A stretch of 32,398 bases of DNA from Fortiea sp. LEGE XX443 (GTDB lineage: Bacteria > Cyanobacteriota > Cyanobacteriia > Cyanobacteriales > Nostocaceae): assembly GCF_015206815.1 (NCBI RefSeq), contig NZ_JADEXZ010000068.1:1-32398 (forward strand), in the 5' to 3' direction. Numbering within the stretch: position 1 is the first letter of the stretch; the number at the start of each line of letters is the position of its first letter. The notes under the pieces were generated by a model. It did not search any database. It worked only from the letters and a program-made list of their open reading frames with translations, and was not told the origin of the DNA. Both the position numbers and the translations under genes were made by a program. Shown here piece after piece: positions 1 through 7,536 of this stretch.

Positions 1-119
1 TTACAGAAGAGAGCTTTTCTCACCTCACGGGCATCTGGGCGACTATCTATAAATTCTTGTAGTTCTGCGATGGCTACGCCCGCCGCAGGCATCGCAGGTT
101 GTAGATGCTGATCTATCAT
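1..119 (-). CDS. N-terminal fragment of an unidentified protein, cut by window edge
   Basis: An ATG at 119 on the minus strand opens a frame that runs without a stop for 39 codons to the window edge, where the last codon is incomplete. The peptide begins MIDQHLQP and continues to ELQEFIDSRPDAREVRKAL. The second half vaguely resembles the N-terminus of cyanobacterial IS630-type or helix-turn-helix proteins, but that is an impression only. Residues 9 to 18 (AMPAAGVAIA) are encoded by a palindromic dispersed repeat that sits in frame, so the original N-terminus may have been shorter. It may be a remnant rather than a working gene. Confidence 0.35.
   Translation of the reverse strand, partial: MIDQHLQPAMPAAGVAIAELQEFIDSRPDAREVRKALFC
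66..96. repeat. Palindromic dispersed repeat inside an ORF
   Basis: TGCGATG at 66-72 is mirrored by CATCGCA at 90-96, and the middle is an imperfect GC-rich stem. I recognise this general element (GCGATGGCTACGCCC...GGCATCGC) as a common dispersed palindrome of Nostoc-type genomes. Its GC content contrasts with the AT-rich surroundings, and it is read through in frame by the partial ORF at 1-119. Confidence 0.7.
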
Positions 120-392
120 TGTTTGTTCTTAGACAGATATATTCCTCTGTATTATCTCGTACACTTTTTCAGAAATCAAATATGATTCCTATATCTTTTA
201 CTTTCCCAAATTTGCAACTGACTGCTAATCAGATTTTTAATGGTGCTTTGTAAGATTGCTATAGTTGTCGTAAAAATAGCAGAATTAGTTGATTTATTAA
301 TTTAAAATTTTAACTTATTGTGCTGAGTTGTATAAGTGAGTATTTTTCATTACTCACTTGTAGTACATCTCGATTAATCATTTTTAATAGAT

Positions 393-713
393 ATGACAAC
401 TAGTTGGCTTTATCTCATTACTGCAATCTTGTTTGAAGTCGCCGCAACAACTTCCATGAAATTGTCTGAGGGATTTACTAGAACTATTCCTTCAGTATTA
501 ATTTTTATCTGTTATGGGATTTGCTTTAGTTTTTTGACTTTAGCTATCAAAAAAATTGAAGTCAATGTTGCTTATTCTATTGGATCAGGTTTAGGCACAG
601 CTTTAATTGCTAGTATTGGTGTTATTTGGTTTCGTGAATCAATGTCTCTGGTTAAGTTTTTATCTATCGCTTTAATTATTGTCGGGGTAGTTGGGATAAA
701 TTCTGCCAAATAA
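393..713 (+). CDS. Small multidrug resistance (SMR/EmrE-type) exporter
   Basis: The 106-residue protein has the length and four-helix layout of the SMR family, which form dimeric proton-coupled exporters of cationic compounds in the inner membrane. The family signature is clear: FEVAATTSMKLSEGFTR contains the essential membrane glutamate (E15, equivalent to EmrE E14). AYSIGSGLGTAL in helix 3 matches EmrE AYAIWSGVG, with the substrate-site Tyr kept (Y61) but the substrate-lining Trp63 replaced by Gly (G64). Helix 4 is LSIALIIVGVVGINSA. That change suggests a substrate range different from classical quaternary ammonium exporters. The gene stands alone; its stop codon overlaps the T-tract side of a hairpin serving the opposite strand. 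Confidence 0.88.
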   Translation: MTTSWLYLITAILFEVAATTSMKLSEGFTRTIPSVLIFICYGICFSFLTLAIKKIEVNVAYSIGSGLGTALIASIGVIWFRESMSLVKFLSIALIIVGVVGINSAK

Positions 714-747
714 AAAAATACCCTCGTCCATATAAAAATGGACGAGG
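712..747 (-). terminator. Rho-independent terminator, minus strand
   Basis: A perfect 10-bp inverted repeat, CCTCGTCCAT (722-731) and ATGGACGAGG (738-747), has a 6-nt loop. Read on the minus strand it is followed by a run of T (complement of the A-run at 712-718). It lies about 250 nt beyond the end of hppD and is the likely end of that transcript. It may also protect the 3' end of the converging SMR transcript. Confidence 0.75.
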
Positions 748-1000
748 AAGGGATAGGAGTAATCAACGAGGACTTTCTGGTATGTTTGTCCTTTTCAAGA
801 TGAAGAAGTTTGATGATGATCGCTACAATAAAAACAGCAGCAACCTCTAACAAGAGAGAACGAAATAAGCAACCAACCTAAATTCCGTCCGTTACATTTT
901 TAGTGTAGTAAAAGTTGGTTTATCAAGCCCGCAAGTTATTTCCCATTTATAATTTAGCAGCGATATTCAGGTATGTGTAGCCAAGTTGGCATTTTTTGCT

Positions 1001-2023
1001 TTATTGCAAAGTTCCGCGTTTGATTTGTTCGCTTTCAATGGCTTCAAATAAAGCCCGAAAATTACCTTCACCAAAACCTTGAGCTTGGAAACGCCGTTCA
1101 ATAAACTCAAAGAAAAACGTCGGCTGTTCAAATATGGGTTGGGTAAAAATTTGCAGCAATAGTGCGTTTTGGCTATTAACTTGCCAATCCACTAAAATTT
1201 CTTGTTGAGCGATCGCATCTAGTTCTAAAGGCGATAAAGGAAATTCTGGCCGCTTTTTTAGCTGCGAGTAATAAGTCTGCGGAACCGATAGTAAAGATAA
1301 ACCACGACTACGTAATTGAGCGATCGCACTGATCAGGTTTGATGTTCGCAAGGCGATGTGTTGAATCCCTGCGCCACGATTCACATCCAAAAACTCTTGT
1401 ATTTGAGAATTACTCGAAGCTGGCTCATTAATGGGTAATTGTACACTTCTATTGTGAGAAACCAGCACTTGGCTGTACAACGCAGAGCGATCGGTTTTAA
1501 TTTTAAATGTTTGTTGTGGTTGCAAATCTAGGACGTTTTTGTACCAAGCCACAGCAGGCTCTAAATCACCGACTGGTACATTTAAAACGATATGGTCGAT
1601 CGTCGTAAAAATGGGGCGATTGCGTACTTCCCTTTTCTCATCCGCTTTTTTTTCTATCAAGGTATGAGTCATTCCACCCCACGCCGCAATTTTGCCGCAC
1701 TTACAGCCAGTATATTGTTGGATGGGTTCTAAGATTGTAGCTCCCTGTGCTGCTGCTTGTGCGATCGCTGTTTCTACATCTTGGACAGTAAAAGTGATAT
1801 CTGCTACACCAGGAGGATGCTGACGCAGAAACTCCGCTACAGGACTTGTGGGTAATAACGGTGAAGACAACAAAAAACAGACAGCACCACTCTGCACCAT
1901 TTCGGTACAGGTGTGAGATGAACTAATCTCACTACTGACGGCGCTAAACCCAAGATAGTATACAAACCAATTCCGCCAAGCTGTGGCATTGTCTACATAG
2001 AAGTGAATAGAAGAAATTTCCAT
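1001..2023 (-). CDS. hppD: 4-hydroxyphenylpyruvate dioxygenase
   Basis: This non-haem Fe(II) enzyme of the vicinal-oxygen-chelate fold converts 4-hydroxyphenylpyruvate to homogentisate. In cyanobacteria that product feeds tocopherol synthesis, while plastoquinone is made by another route. The 340-residue protein has a degenerate N-terminal half and a catalytic C-terminal half. The three iron ligands are visible in IDHIVLNVP (His), GAGIQHIALRT (His) and FFFEFIERR (Glu). The C-terminal gate segment GFGEGNFRALFEAIE is the family signature. The start is ATG with AGGA just upstream. It is shorter than many HPPDs of about 350-380 residues, which is normal for the cyanobacterial form. The gene is monocistronic, with a terminator-like hairpin 250 nt downstream. 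Confidence 0.92.
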   Translation of the reverse strand: MEISSIHFYVDNATAWRNWFVYYLGFSAVSSEISSSHTCTEMVQSGAVCFLLSSPLLPTSPVAEFLRQHPPGVADITFTVQDVETAIAQAAAQGATILEPIQQYTGCKCGKIAAWGGMTHTLIEKKADEKREVRNRPIFTTIDHIVLNVPVGDLEPAVAWYKNVLDLQPQQTFKIKTDRSALYSQVLVSHNRSVQLPINEPASSNSQIQEFLDVNRGAGIQHIALRTSNLISAIAQLRSRGLSLLSVPQTYYSQLKKRPEFPLSPLELDAIAQQEILVDWQVNSQNALLLQIFTQPIFEQPTFFFEFIERRFQAQGFGEGNFRALFEAIESEQIKRGTLQ

Positions 2024-2163
2024 AAATCCTGAAAATCTAGCACTAAAGCTTATCTATGTGTAAATTCTGCCTTTTTTGCTAGATTATCAAGTCCTTCTTC
2101 AGCAATAATTATGTCAGCATCCTACATCATTACACCTATATAAGCAAGGGTTTGGGTAGGAGT

Positions 2164-3204
2164 TTATTTAACTGCTATGTCCCATCCTTTTGGAGTTTGC
2201 CTGAGTTGAAAGGAATTACATGACTGCAAAAATTTAATAAAATTACCACTCAATTGCAAACTTTTGATTTGTTCAGTAATTGGTTTACCATACTCTTGCT
2301 TAAACTCACCACTTAAAAGTCCAATATTAATGTAACTTCCAGGAGAGTGAATGGTTAATTTATGAATAATATTTGTAAGTGCGTGTTCTAAATCTACCTT
2401 GTTAGCTAATGGCAGATTGACAGAACTTACAACAACATCATTTTTGTCTAAATTAATTTCAAATAATGTGATATACATTGCGGAATCTGGCTCAATTTGA
2501 TGAATCACAAATTCCGCAGGATAGTTAACAAATATTTCTCTGGCTTTCTTTCCAGGAAAGTATTTAGCAGCCACCTGACTGATAGTTATTTTATACTTAT
2601 TTTTATAATTTTGTGAAATAATATCTAACTTAATCCAACAACTATGATTACGTTTTTGTTCGGCTTTGATTAACTCTTTGATTTGTAGAATAAATTGGGC
2701 AATCGCCGGGATTTCAGGCGCAGATTTCACAAGTTGACCTGTATAACTATTCAATACGGCAATATCTTCAGCTTGTTTACTCACTTGATATACTGTTAAA
2801 CCATATTGCTGTAGATGGTTGCAGAGGTTAGTCATCACTTTATCTGAAGAACAAACTAAAACTTCTCTAGCTTTTGGGTATCGTTCGTGAATAGATGAAC
2901 CAAAGGCGATCATTTTCCCATCAGCATTATCCTTACCCACAGGAACGTGAATCAAATCGTAACCACGTCCATGCAACTCTACATCTAGTTTGCCCATGCT
3001 ACACCAATTGGCAAAGGCGATTTTAATTTGAATCGGACAGGTACAAACTGTTGTTAAAAATTTTTCAGTTTCAGGGTTAAGTTGTAAATTTTCTGCATCT
3101 AATAGTAAAACCGCTATCCCGGTTTTGCTAACAGTAGGTTCAGATGGCTGAATGTTGGTGATACTACCTGAGCCATTTAACTCAGTTGTTTTGGCATAGC
3201 TCAT
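2164..3204 (-). CDS. NYN-domain (PIN-like) protein with C-terminal LOTUS/OST-HTH-like region
   Basis: Residues about 29-155 form a NYN domain, the PIN-like ribonuclease fold of the LabA/DUF88 group. Visible are the strand ending AVLLLDAEN (D36, N39), the NADGKMIAFG segment (D95) and EVLVCSSDKVMTNLC (D121), giving the acidic residues expected around a metal site. Residues about 188-250 (SCWIKLDIISQNY...) and about 290-345 (IGLLSGEFKQEYGKPI... to GWDIAV) look like winged-helix modules; the last resembles a LOTUS/OST-HTH RNA-binding domain. NYN plus LOTUS is a known architecture thought to act on RNA, but no substrate can be read from the sequence. It is followed by hppD in the same direction after a 140-nt gap, probably a separate unit. 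Confidence 0.8.
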   Translation of the reverse strand: MSYAKTTELNGSGSITNIQPSEPTVSKTGIAVLLLDAENLQLNPETEKFLTTVCTCPIQIKIAFANWCSMGKLDVELHGRGYDLIHVPVGKDNADGKMIAFGSSIHERYPKAREVLVCSSDKVMTNLCNHLQQYGLTVYQVSKQAEDIAVLNSYTGQLVKSAPEIPAIAQFILQIKELIKAEQKRNHSCWIKLDIISQNYKNKYKITISQVAAKYFPGKKAREIFVNYPAEFVIHQIEPDSAMYITLFEINLDKNDVVVSSVNLPLANKVDLEHALTNIIHKLTIHSPGSYINIGLLSGEFKQEYGKPITEQIKSLQLSGNFIKFLQSCNSFQLRQTPKGWDIAVK

Positions 3205-3347
3205 AAATTACCACAAGCAATGTGGCTTAGATTACTAAAATATTTCCAAGCCAGTAAATTACCCATGTTATATCTGGGTCACAAACTATGTGATAACCGT
3301 AAAACTGCCTAAAATAAATATTCTATTTGTTCAATTTTTGTAATAGT

Positions 3348-4142
3348 TTATTTGCCGCAAGCAAGACGAGCTAACACATATTCACGAGTGCGTGTATCAA
3401 GAGCGTTAGAAAAAATTTTTTTTGTAAGTCCAAATTCTACCATTTGACCAATGCGATTTTCATTTGTGTGGAAAAAAGCAGTGAAATCAGATATGCGCGT
3501 GACTTGCTGCAAATTATGACTGACAATCACCATTGTTAATTCCGATCGCAAACGCAAACTCTGAATTAAACCTTCTACTTTTGTAGTTGCCATCGGATCA
3601 AGTCCAAAGCAAGGTTCATCCATGAGAATGACTTTGGGTTTGACAGCTAAAGCACGCGCTATACAGAGTCGCTGCTGTTGACCGCCAGAAAGCTCTAAAG
3701 CGGATTTATGCAGTTTATTTTTTACTTCATCCCAAAGATCAGCGTCTTTGATGGCAGCTTCGACAATTTGATCCAATTCTACTTTCGGTCGCCATCCTAA
3801 TATTTTTACCCCGTATGCAACATTATCGTAAACGCTCATGGGGAAAAGATTTGGTTTAGGCAGTACTATACTGACTTGGCGGCGTAATCTATTTAAATTG
3901 ACTCGACGTTCATAAATATTTTGATTGTAAAATTCTACTCTCCCTTCAACCCGCACTTCGGCTTCTAATTCATTCATCCGATTCAGGGATTTTATAAAAG
4001 TAGACTTACCACAACCACTAGGGCCAATAATTGCGGTTACTTTATCCTGGTAAATATCCATTGACACCCCTTCCAGGATTTTTTGGGTGTTGTAGTAAAG
4101 GCTGAGATTTTTAACTTTGATTGCTGGAATTAGCTTATTCAT
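3348..4142 (-). CDS. PstB-like phosphate ABC transporter ATPase, Q-loop variant
   Basis: This 264-residue ATPase is a close paralogue of the PstB encoded at 8464-9243; both start M-N-x-L-I-P-A-I and share NLNRLRRQ. Walker A (GPSGCGKST, 40-48), the signature LSGGQQQR, Walker B with ILMDEP, and the switch histidine (SHNLQQ) are intact. The Q-loop is not: the canonical VFQKPNPFP is VLPKPNLFP, with Pro95 (codon CCT, 3858-3860) where PstB has Gln. The D-loop region is FGLDP rather than SALDP, and two residues (LR) are added before SELT. It lies apart from and divergent to pstSCAB across a 1.2 kb gap. It may pair with PstB as one half of a heterodimer or be a decaying copy. No symbol is given because the role is uncertain. 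Confidence 0.88.
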   Translation of the reverse strand: MNKLIPAIKVKNLSLYYNTQKILEGVSMDIYQDKVTAIIGPSGCGKSTFIKSLNRMNELEAEVRVEGRVEFYNQNIYERRVNLNRLRRQVSIVLPKPNLFPMSVYDNVAYGVKILGWRPKVELDQIVEAAIKDADLWDEVKNKLHKSALELSGGQQQRLCIARALAVKPKVILMDEPCFGLDPMATTKVEGLIQSLRLRSELTMVIVSHNLQQVTRISDFTAFFHTNENRIGQMVEFGLTKKIFSNALDTRTREYVLARLACGK

Positions 4143-4953
4143 GCTAGAAAATCGTGTGTGTATAGATATTGACTAAACGCAATCATAAAAATCCGTGGCT
4201 CTGTATTACTACGATGATTTCAACACTGGAAGTTAATGTTCTTCAATTCGGTTAAACAGCAAATATGCTGATATTAGATACCTGTTTAAGAGTAAGGTAA
4301 AAAATTATCGCTCTCTTCAATATTTATTGTAAAATACGATACCACATTTTCTTACAATTTTTTAGGTTTTTATTGATGTATTTGTGAATTTTTCGGATTA
4401 ATTTAAAACATTTCCATCAATAAATAATGCCTAGACATGTTAATACTCTTGATATCAAAAAGAATATGTTTATTTTTTAAAATTTAAATAAATTTGCCGT
4501 AATATTTTACTAACTCTTTAAGTAAAATATGAGTTTGTAGTATTTACTCTATAAATAGAAAGGGTGCGATCGCTACAACACTGAGACTGAAATATAGATA
4601 ATACAATTCATGCCAGAAGACAGAAAGAATATCAACATTAGTGCTGTTTCTAACTGCATAGTTAGTTTTGTTATGCTCTACCGATTTAATTAATCATTAG
4701 CAAATTGGCAGATACCTTAACATATTATACTTTAAAATAAATATATACTTAAGCAAGTGTACAAAATTAAAGTATATTTTATAACTATAAATAAAAAATA
4801 CTCTAATAACTGATTTTCAGTGGTTAATGAAGACACAAAAATAATGATAAATATCGTTTTTTCAGCAAATATCAGGTCAATAATCATCTCTCGATAGATA
4901 CTTAAACTTATCGCTGCTTAACAGCATGATCATAATCAAAAATATGATTAAAG

Positions 4954-4983
4954 CTTAACCACTTTATAATCAAAAATTAATTT
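4954..4983 (+). promoter_or_regulatory. Possible upstream Pho box
   Basis: CTTAACCA (4954-4961) matches the cyanobacterial Pho-box half-site YTTAACCW. It is followed at 11-bp steps by TATAATCA (4965-4972) and ATTAATTT (4976-4983). The latter two are weaker and the region is AT-rich, so chance is possible. The site is about 350 bp ahead of pstS and about 150 bp ahead of the small ORF at 5106. Confidence 0.4.
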
Positions 4984-5105
4984 TTTTATTACCTCAGTAA
5001 GTCATTTTTGTTACAGTGATGGGCAAAGTGTTCACTGGTTATTAACCTGATCAATTTCCTAGCCCTTTGGAGTCACAGAGCATCAGACAGAAGAGGAGCA
5101 TTGTT

Positions 5106-5186
5106 GTGAGTAAAATGAGCTTGAAGCTAAATAACTGGATAGTACTCTGTGATAGGACTTTCAATGGTAGACGTTACTTTAATTAA
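5106..5186 (+). CDS. Small ORF (26 aa) upstream of pstS
   Basis: A GTG at 5106 is preceded by GAGGAG (5093-5098) with a 7-nt spacer, one of the best ribosome-binding sites in the window. It opens 26 codons (MSKMSLKLNNWIVLC then DRTFNGRRYFN) ending at TAA 5184-5186. No family is recognised. The peptide has a basic, partly hydrophobic sequence with one Cys. It lies between the two Pho-box candidates, so it could be a phosphate-responsive small protein, a leader peptide, or the stump of a lost gene. Confidence 0.35.
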   Translation: MSKMSLKLNNWIVLCDRTFNGRRYFN

Positions 5187-5202
5187 TAAAGCTTGGTAAT
5201 TT

Positions 5203-5243
5203 CTTAATCACTTATTTACCTATTGTTAACTTGATTTCAATAA
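5203..5243 (+). promoter_or_regulatory. Pho box ahead of pstS
   Basis: Four 8-mers are spaced by exactly 3 bp: CTTAATCA (5203), ATTTACCT (5214), GTTAACTT (5225) and TTCAATAA (5236). The first three resemble the cyanobacterial PhoB/SphR half-site YTTAAYCW and the 11-bp step matches the known direct-repeat arrangement. The array ends about 65 bp before the pstS start codon, a sensible position for activation under phosphate limitation. Confidence 0.62.
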
Positions 5244-5310
5244 TTAAATAATACAAGTCTTTGTATAGCTGCAATTACTACAAGAGCTATTCCTAAAACT
5301 ACGGAGTAAT

Positions 5311-6351
5311 ATGACTTTTTCCACCACCACTTTGTACCAAGTATTTACTACCTCAGTCGTAGCATCTGCTGTTGCATTTAGTCCTGTTTTGACAGCGATT
5401 GCTCAGGCTCAAACTCTCAACGGTGCAGGCGCAACTTTTCCCGCTCCACTTTATGAAAGATATGCCCGTGAAGTTAGAAAGAAGTATCCAGATTTAAAAA
5501 TTAACTATCAAGGAATCGGTAGTAGTGGTGGAATTCGTCAAGTCACTGCTGGCACTGTTGACTTTGGTGGTAGTGATTCAGCCATGAAAGATCAAGAAAT
5601 CGCTAAAGTCAAAAGAGGTGTAATATTAGTACCTACTGCTGGCGGTGCAGTTTCAGTAGTTTATAATATTCCAGGTGTTAGCAATCTTAAATTATCTCGT
5701 GCTACACTGCCAGCTATTTTTTCTGGTCAAATCACCAATTGGAATGACGCTAAAATCAAAGCTGATAACCCTGGTGCAAATTTACCAAATCAGCCAATTA
5801 AATTTGTAGTCCGTGCAGATGGTAGTGGTACAACTTTTATTTTCACCAACCACCTAAGTAGCATTAGCGGTTATTTTAAAGGCAGAGTTGGTACTGGCAA
5901 TGCTCCTGAATGGACTTTGTCAAATGTCCTCAAAGGCAAAGGTAATCCAGGCGTAGCTTCTTTAGTAGCTCGTACTCCTGGCTCTATTGGTTATGTAGAA
6001 TATTCTTACGCTGTCAAAAATAAACTGAATTCAGCACAATTACAAAACAAAAAAGGAGAATTTGTTTCTCCTTCTTTGCAATCTGCTAATGCAGCTTTAT
6101 CATCTGTGAAATTTCCTGATAACTATCGGGTATTTGTAGGAGATCCAGGACAAGGTTATCCTATTGTAGGTCTTACCTGGATGATGATTTACAAACAGTA
6201 TCCTACTGCCGCTAAAGCAGATGCTGTCAAGAAATGGATTAATTGGGTACTCAAAGATGGTCAACAATATAATGATGATCTGAACTACACAAAAATTCCC
6301 TCCGATGTTGTAAATCGGGTACTGGAAACAGTAAATAGCAGTGTTAAATAA
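5311..6351 (+). CDS. pstS: Phosphate ABC transporter substrate-binding protein PstS
   Basis: This periplasmic protein captures inorganic phosphate for the PstCAB transporter. It has a 346-residue sequence with an N-terminal signal peptide ending around AIAQAQ. There is no lipobox cysteine, so it is a soluble periplasmic form. Phosphate-contacting motifs of the PstS family are all present: GAGATFPAPLY, GIGSSGGIRQ, DFGGSDSAM and VRADGSGTTFIF. ATG 5311 has ACGGAG about 5 nt upstream. It is first in pstS-pstC-pstA-pstB, separated from pstC by 183 nt that include a strong hairpin, and is preceded by a Pho-box array, so phosphate-starvation induction is expected. Confidence 0.95.
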   Translation: MTFSTTTLYQVFTTSVVASAVAFSPVLTAIAQAQTLNGAGATFPAPLYERYAREVRKKYPDLKINYQGIGSSGGIRQVTAGTVDFGGSDSAMKDQEIAKVKRGVILVPTAGGAVSVVYNIPGVSNLKLSRATLPAIFSGQITNWNDAKIKADNPGANLPNQPIKFVVRADGSGTTFIFTNHLSSISGYFKGRVGTGNAPEWTLSNVLKGKGNPGVASLVARTPGSIGYVEYSYAVKNKLNSAQLQNKKGEFVSPSLQSANAALSSVKFPDNYRVFVGDPGQGYPIVGLTWMMIYKQYPTAAKADAVKKWINWVLKDGQQYNDDLNYTKIPSDVVNRVLETVNSSVK

Positions 6352-6434
6352 ACTCTAATCTGTGCATAAGTGGAGTGATTAAAATTTCACCCTACTATAC
6401 CAGTATTAGAATTAGATCATTCAAGAAGAACGAT

Positions 6435-6463
6435 ATCCCCGACTTCTTAAAGAAGTCGGGGAT
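6435..6463. repeat. Perfect 14-bp palindrome between pstS and pstC
   Basis: ATCCCCGACTTCTT (6435-6448) is exactly mirrored by AAGAAGTCGGGGAT (6450-6463). I recognise this as a dispersed palindrome common in Nostoc-type genomes. No T-run follows, so it is not a classical terminator. In the transcript it would form a very stable hairpin 3' of pstS, which could stabilise the pstS message or reduce readthrough into pstC. Confidence 0.8.
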
Positions 6464-6534
6464 TAGACTTACCGATGTTTACAAATAAACTAGTATTGGC
6501 ATTTTATTTAGTATAGTTAAATTACTGATTTTTT

Positions 6535-7515
6535 ATGGCAAATTTATCTGAAACAGATGAAAATAACTCTTTTACTCAACCTAAACTAACAGGTAACAGC
6601 GGTATAAACTTTTTGTTTGATCAAGGATTTACGCGGTTAATATATACTTTTGCCACGATTACCGTTGCCGTATTATTTATCATGAGTTGGGTAATTTACC
6701 AACAAGCTAAACCAGCAGTTGAGGAATTTGGCTTCGGTTTTTTGTGGAATCAAACTTGGAATACTGGAAACCAAGTTTTTGGTGCATTGCCATATATTTA
6801 CGGAACTTTAGTTAGTAGCACGATCGCCATTTTTCTGGCTGTACCAATTGGAATCCTAATTGCATTAGTAACTAGTGAAAATTTCTTGCCGATATCTGTA
6901 AAAGCAACGCTGGCATTTGTTGTGGAATTAATCGCCGCCATTCCCAGCATTATTATTGGATTATGGGGAATCTTTGTTTTTATTCCAGTTTTGGAACCTG
7001 TACAGAAATGGTTAGCTCGTAGTTTTAATTGGATACCACTATTTAAGTCAGAAGATCCGGCAGGAAGCAATATGTTGACGGCGGGAATTATTCTTGCCAT
7101 TATGATTCTGCCGACAATGGCAGCTATTACTCGTGATGTCTTATTGGTTATTCCAAAAGAATTACGTAGCGCTTCAATGGCTTTGGGTAGCACCCGTTGG
7201 GAAACAATTTTTCGAGTTTTGCTCCCCTATGGATTTTCTGGAATTGTCAGTGCAGCGATGCTGGCTTTAGGTAGAGCCTTGGGCGAAACAATGGCGGTTA
7301 CTTTAGTAATTGGTAACTCCGCTCAAATCAGTCTTTCCTTACTTGATCCAGCCTATACAATTCCTTCCATAATAGCCAACGAATTTCCCGAAGCTGAACC
7401 AGGATTACACATTGGCGCTTTGAGCTATTTGGGGTTGATTTTATTTGGATTGACTTTAGTTGTGAATATTTGTGCTGTATTATTGGTACGGTTAGTTGGT
7501 CAGAAAAATAGATAA
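6535..7515 (+). CDS. pstC: Phosphate ABC transporter permease PstC
   Basis: One of the two inner-membrane permease subunits of the high-affinity phosphate transporter. The 326-residue protein has six predicted hydrophobic spans. The first is around residues 33-53 after a polar N-terminus, followed by the PstC-typical stretch FGALPYIYGTLVSS. The cytoplasmic EAA-type loop that docks PstB is readable as ELRSASMALGSTRWETIFRVLLPYGFSGIV. ALGRALGETMAVTLVIGN is a further PstC/PstA family motif. ATG 6535 has no strong ribosome-binding site. It is followed after 21 nt by pstA in the same operon. Confidence 0.95.
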   Translation: MANLSETDENNSFTQPKLTGNSGINFLFDQGFTRLIYTFATITVAVLFIMSWVIYQQAKPAVEEFGFGFLWNQTWNTGNQVFGALPYIYGTLVSSTIAIFLAVPIGILIALVTSENFLPISVKATLAFVVELIAAIPSIIIGLWGIFVFIPVLEPVQKWLARSFNWIPLFKSEDPAGSNMLTAGIILAIMILPTMAAITRDVLLVIPKELRSASMALGSTRWETIFRVLLPYGFSGIVSAAMLALGRALGETMAVTLVIGNSAQISLSLLDPAYTIPSIIANEFPEAEPGLHIGALSYLGLILFGLTLVVNICAVLLVRLVGQKNR

Positions 7516-7536
7516 GAAACTAAATAATTGAGAGAC

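Larger units (their letters stand above)
4143..5310. other. AT-rich 1.2 kb intergenic region between pstB paralogue and pstS
   Basis: No long ORF is present on either strand. The region holds two groups of Pho-box-like 8-mers (4954-4983 and 5203-5243), a 26-codon ORF with a strong ribosome-binding site (5106-5186), one HIP1 octamer near 4566, and otherwise low-complexity AT-rich sequence. It probably contains the divergent promoters of the two phosphate units. Confidence 0.6.

Noticed and set aside
572-853. Minus-strand ORF of 93 codons overlapping the SMR gene
   Set aside because: It is a shadow of a well-supported SMR gene and crosses a terminator hairpin.
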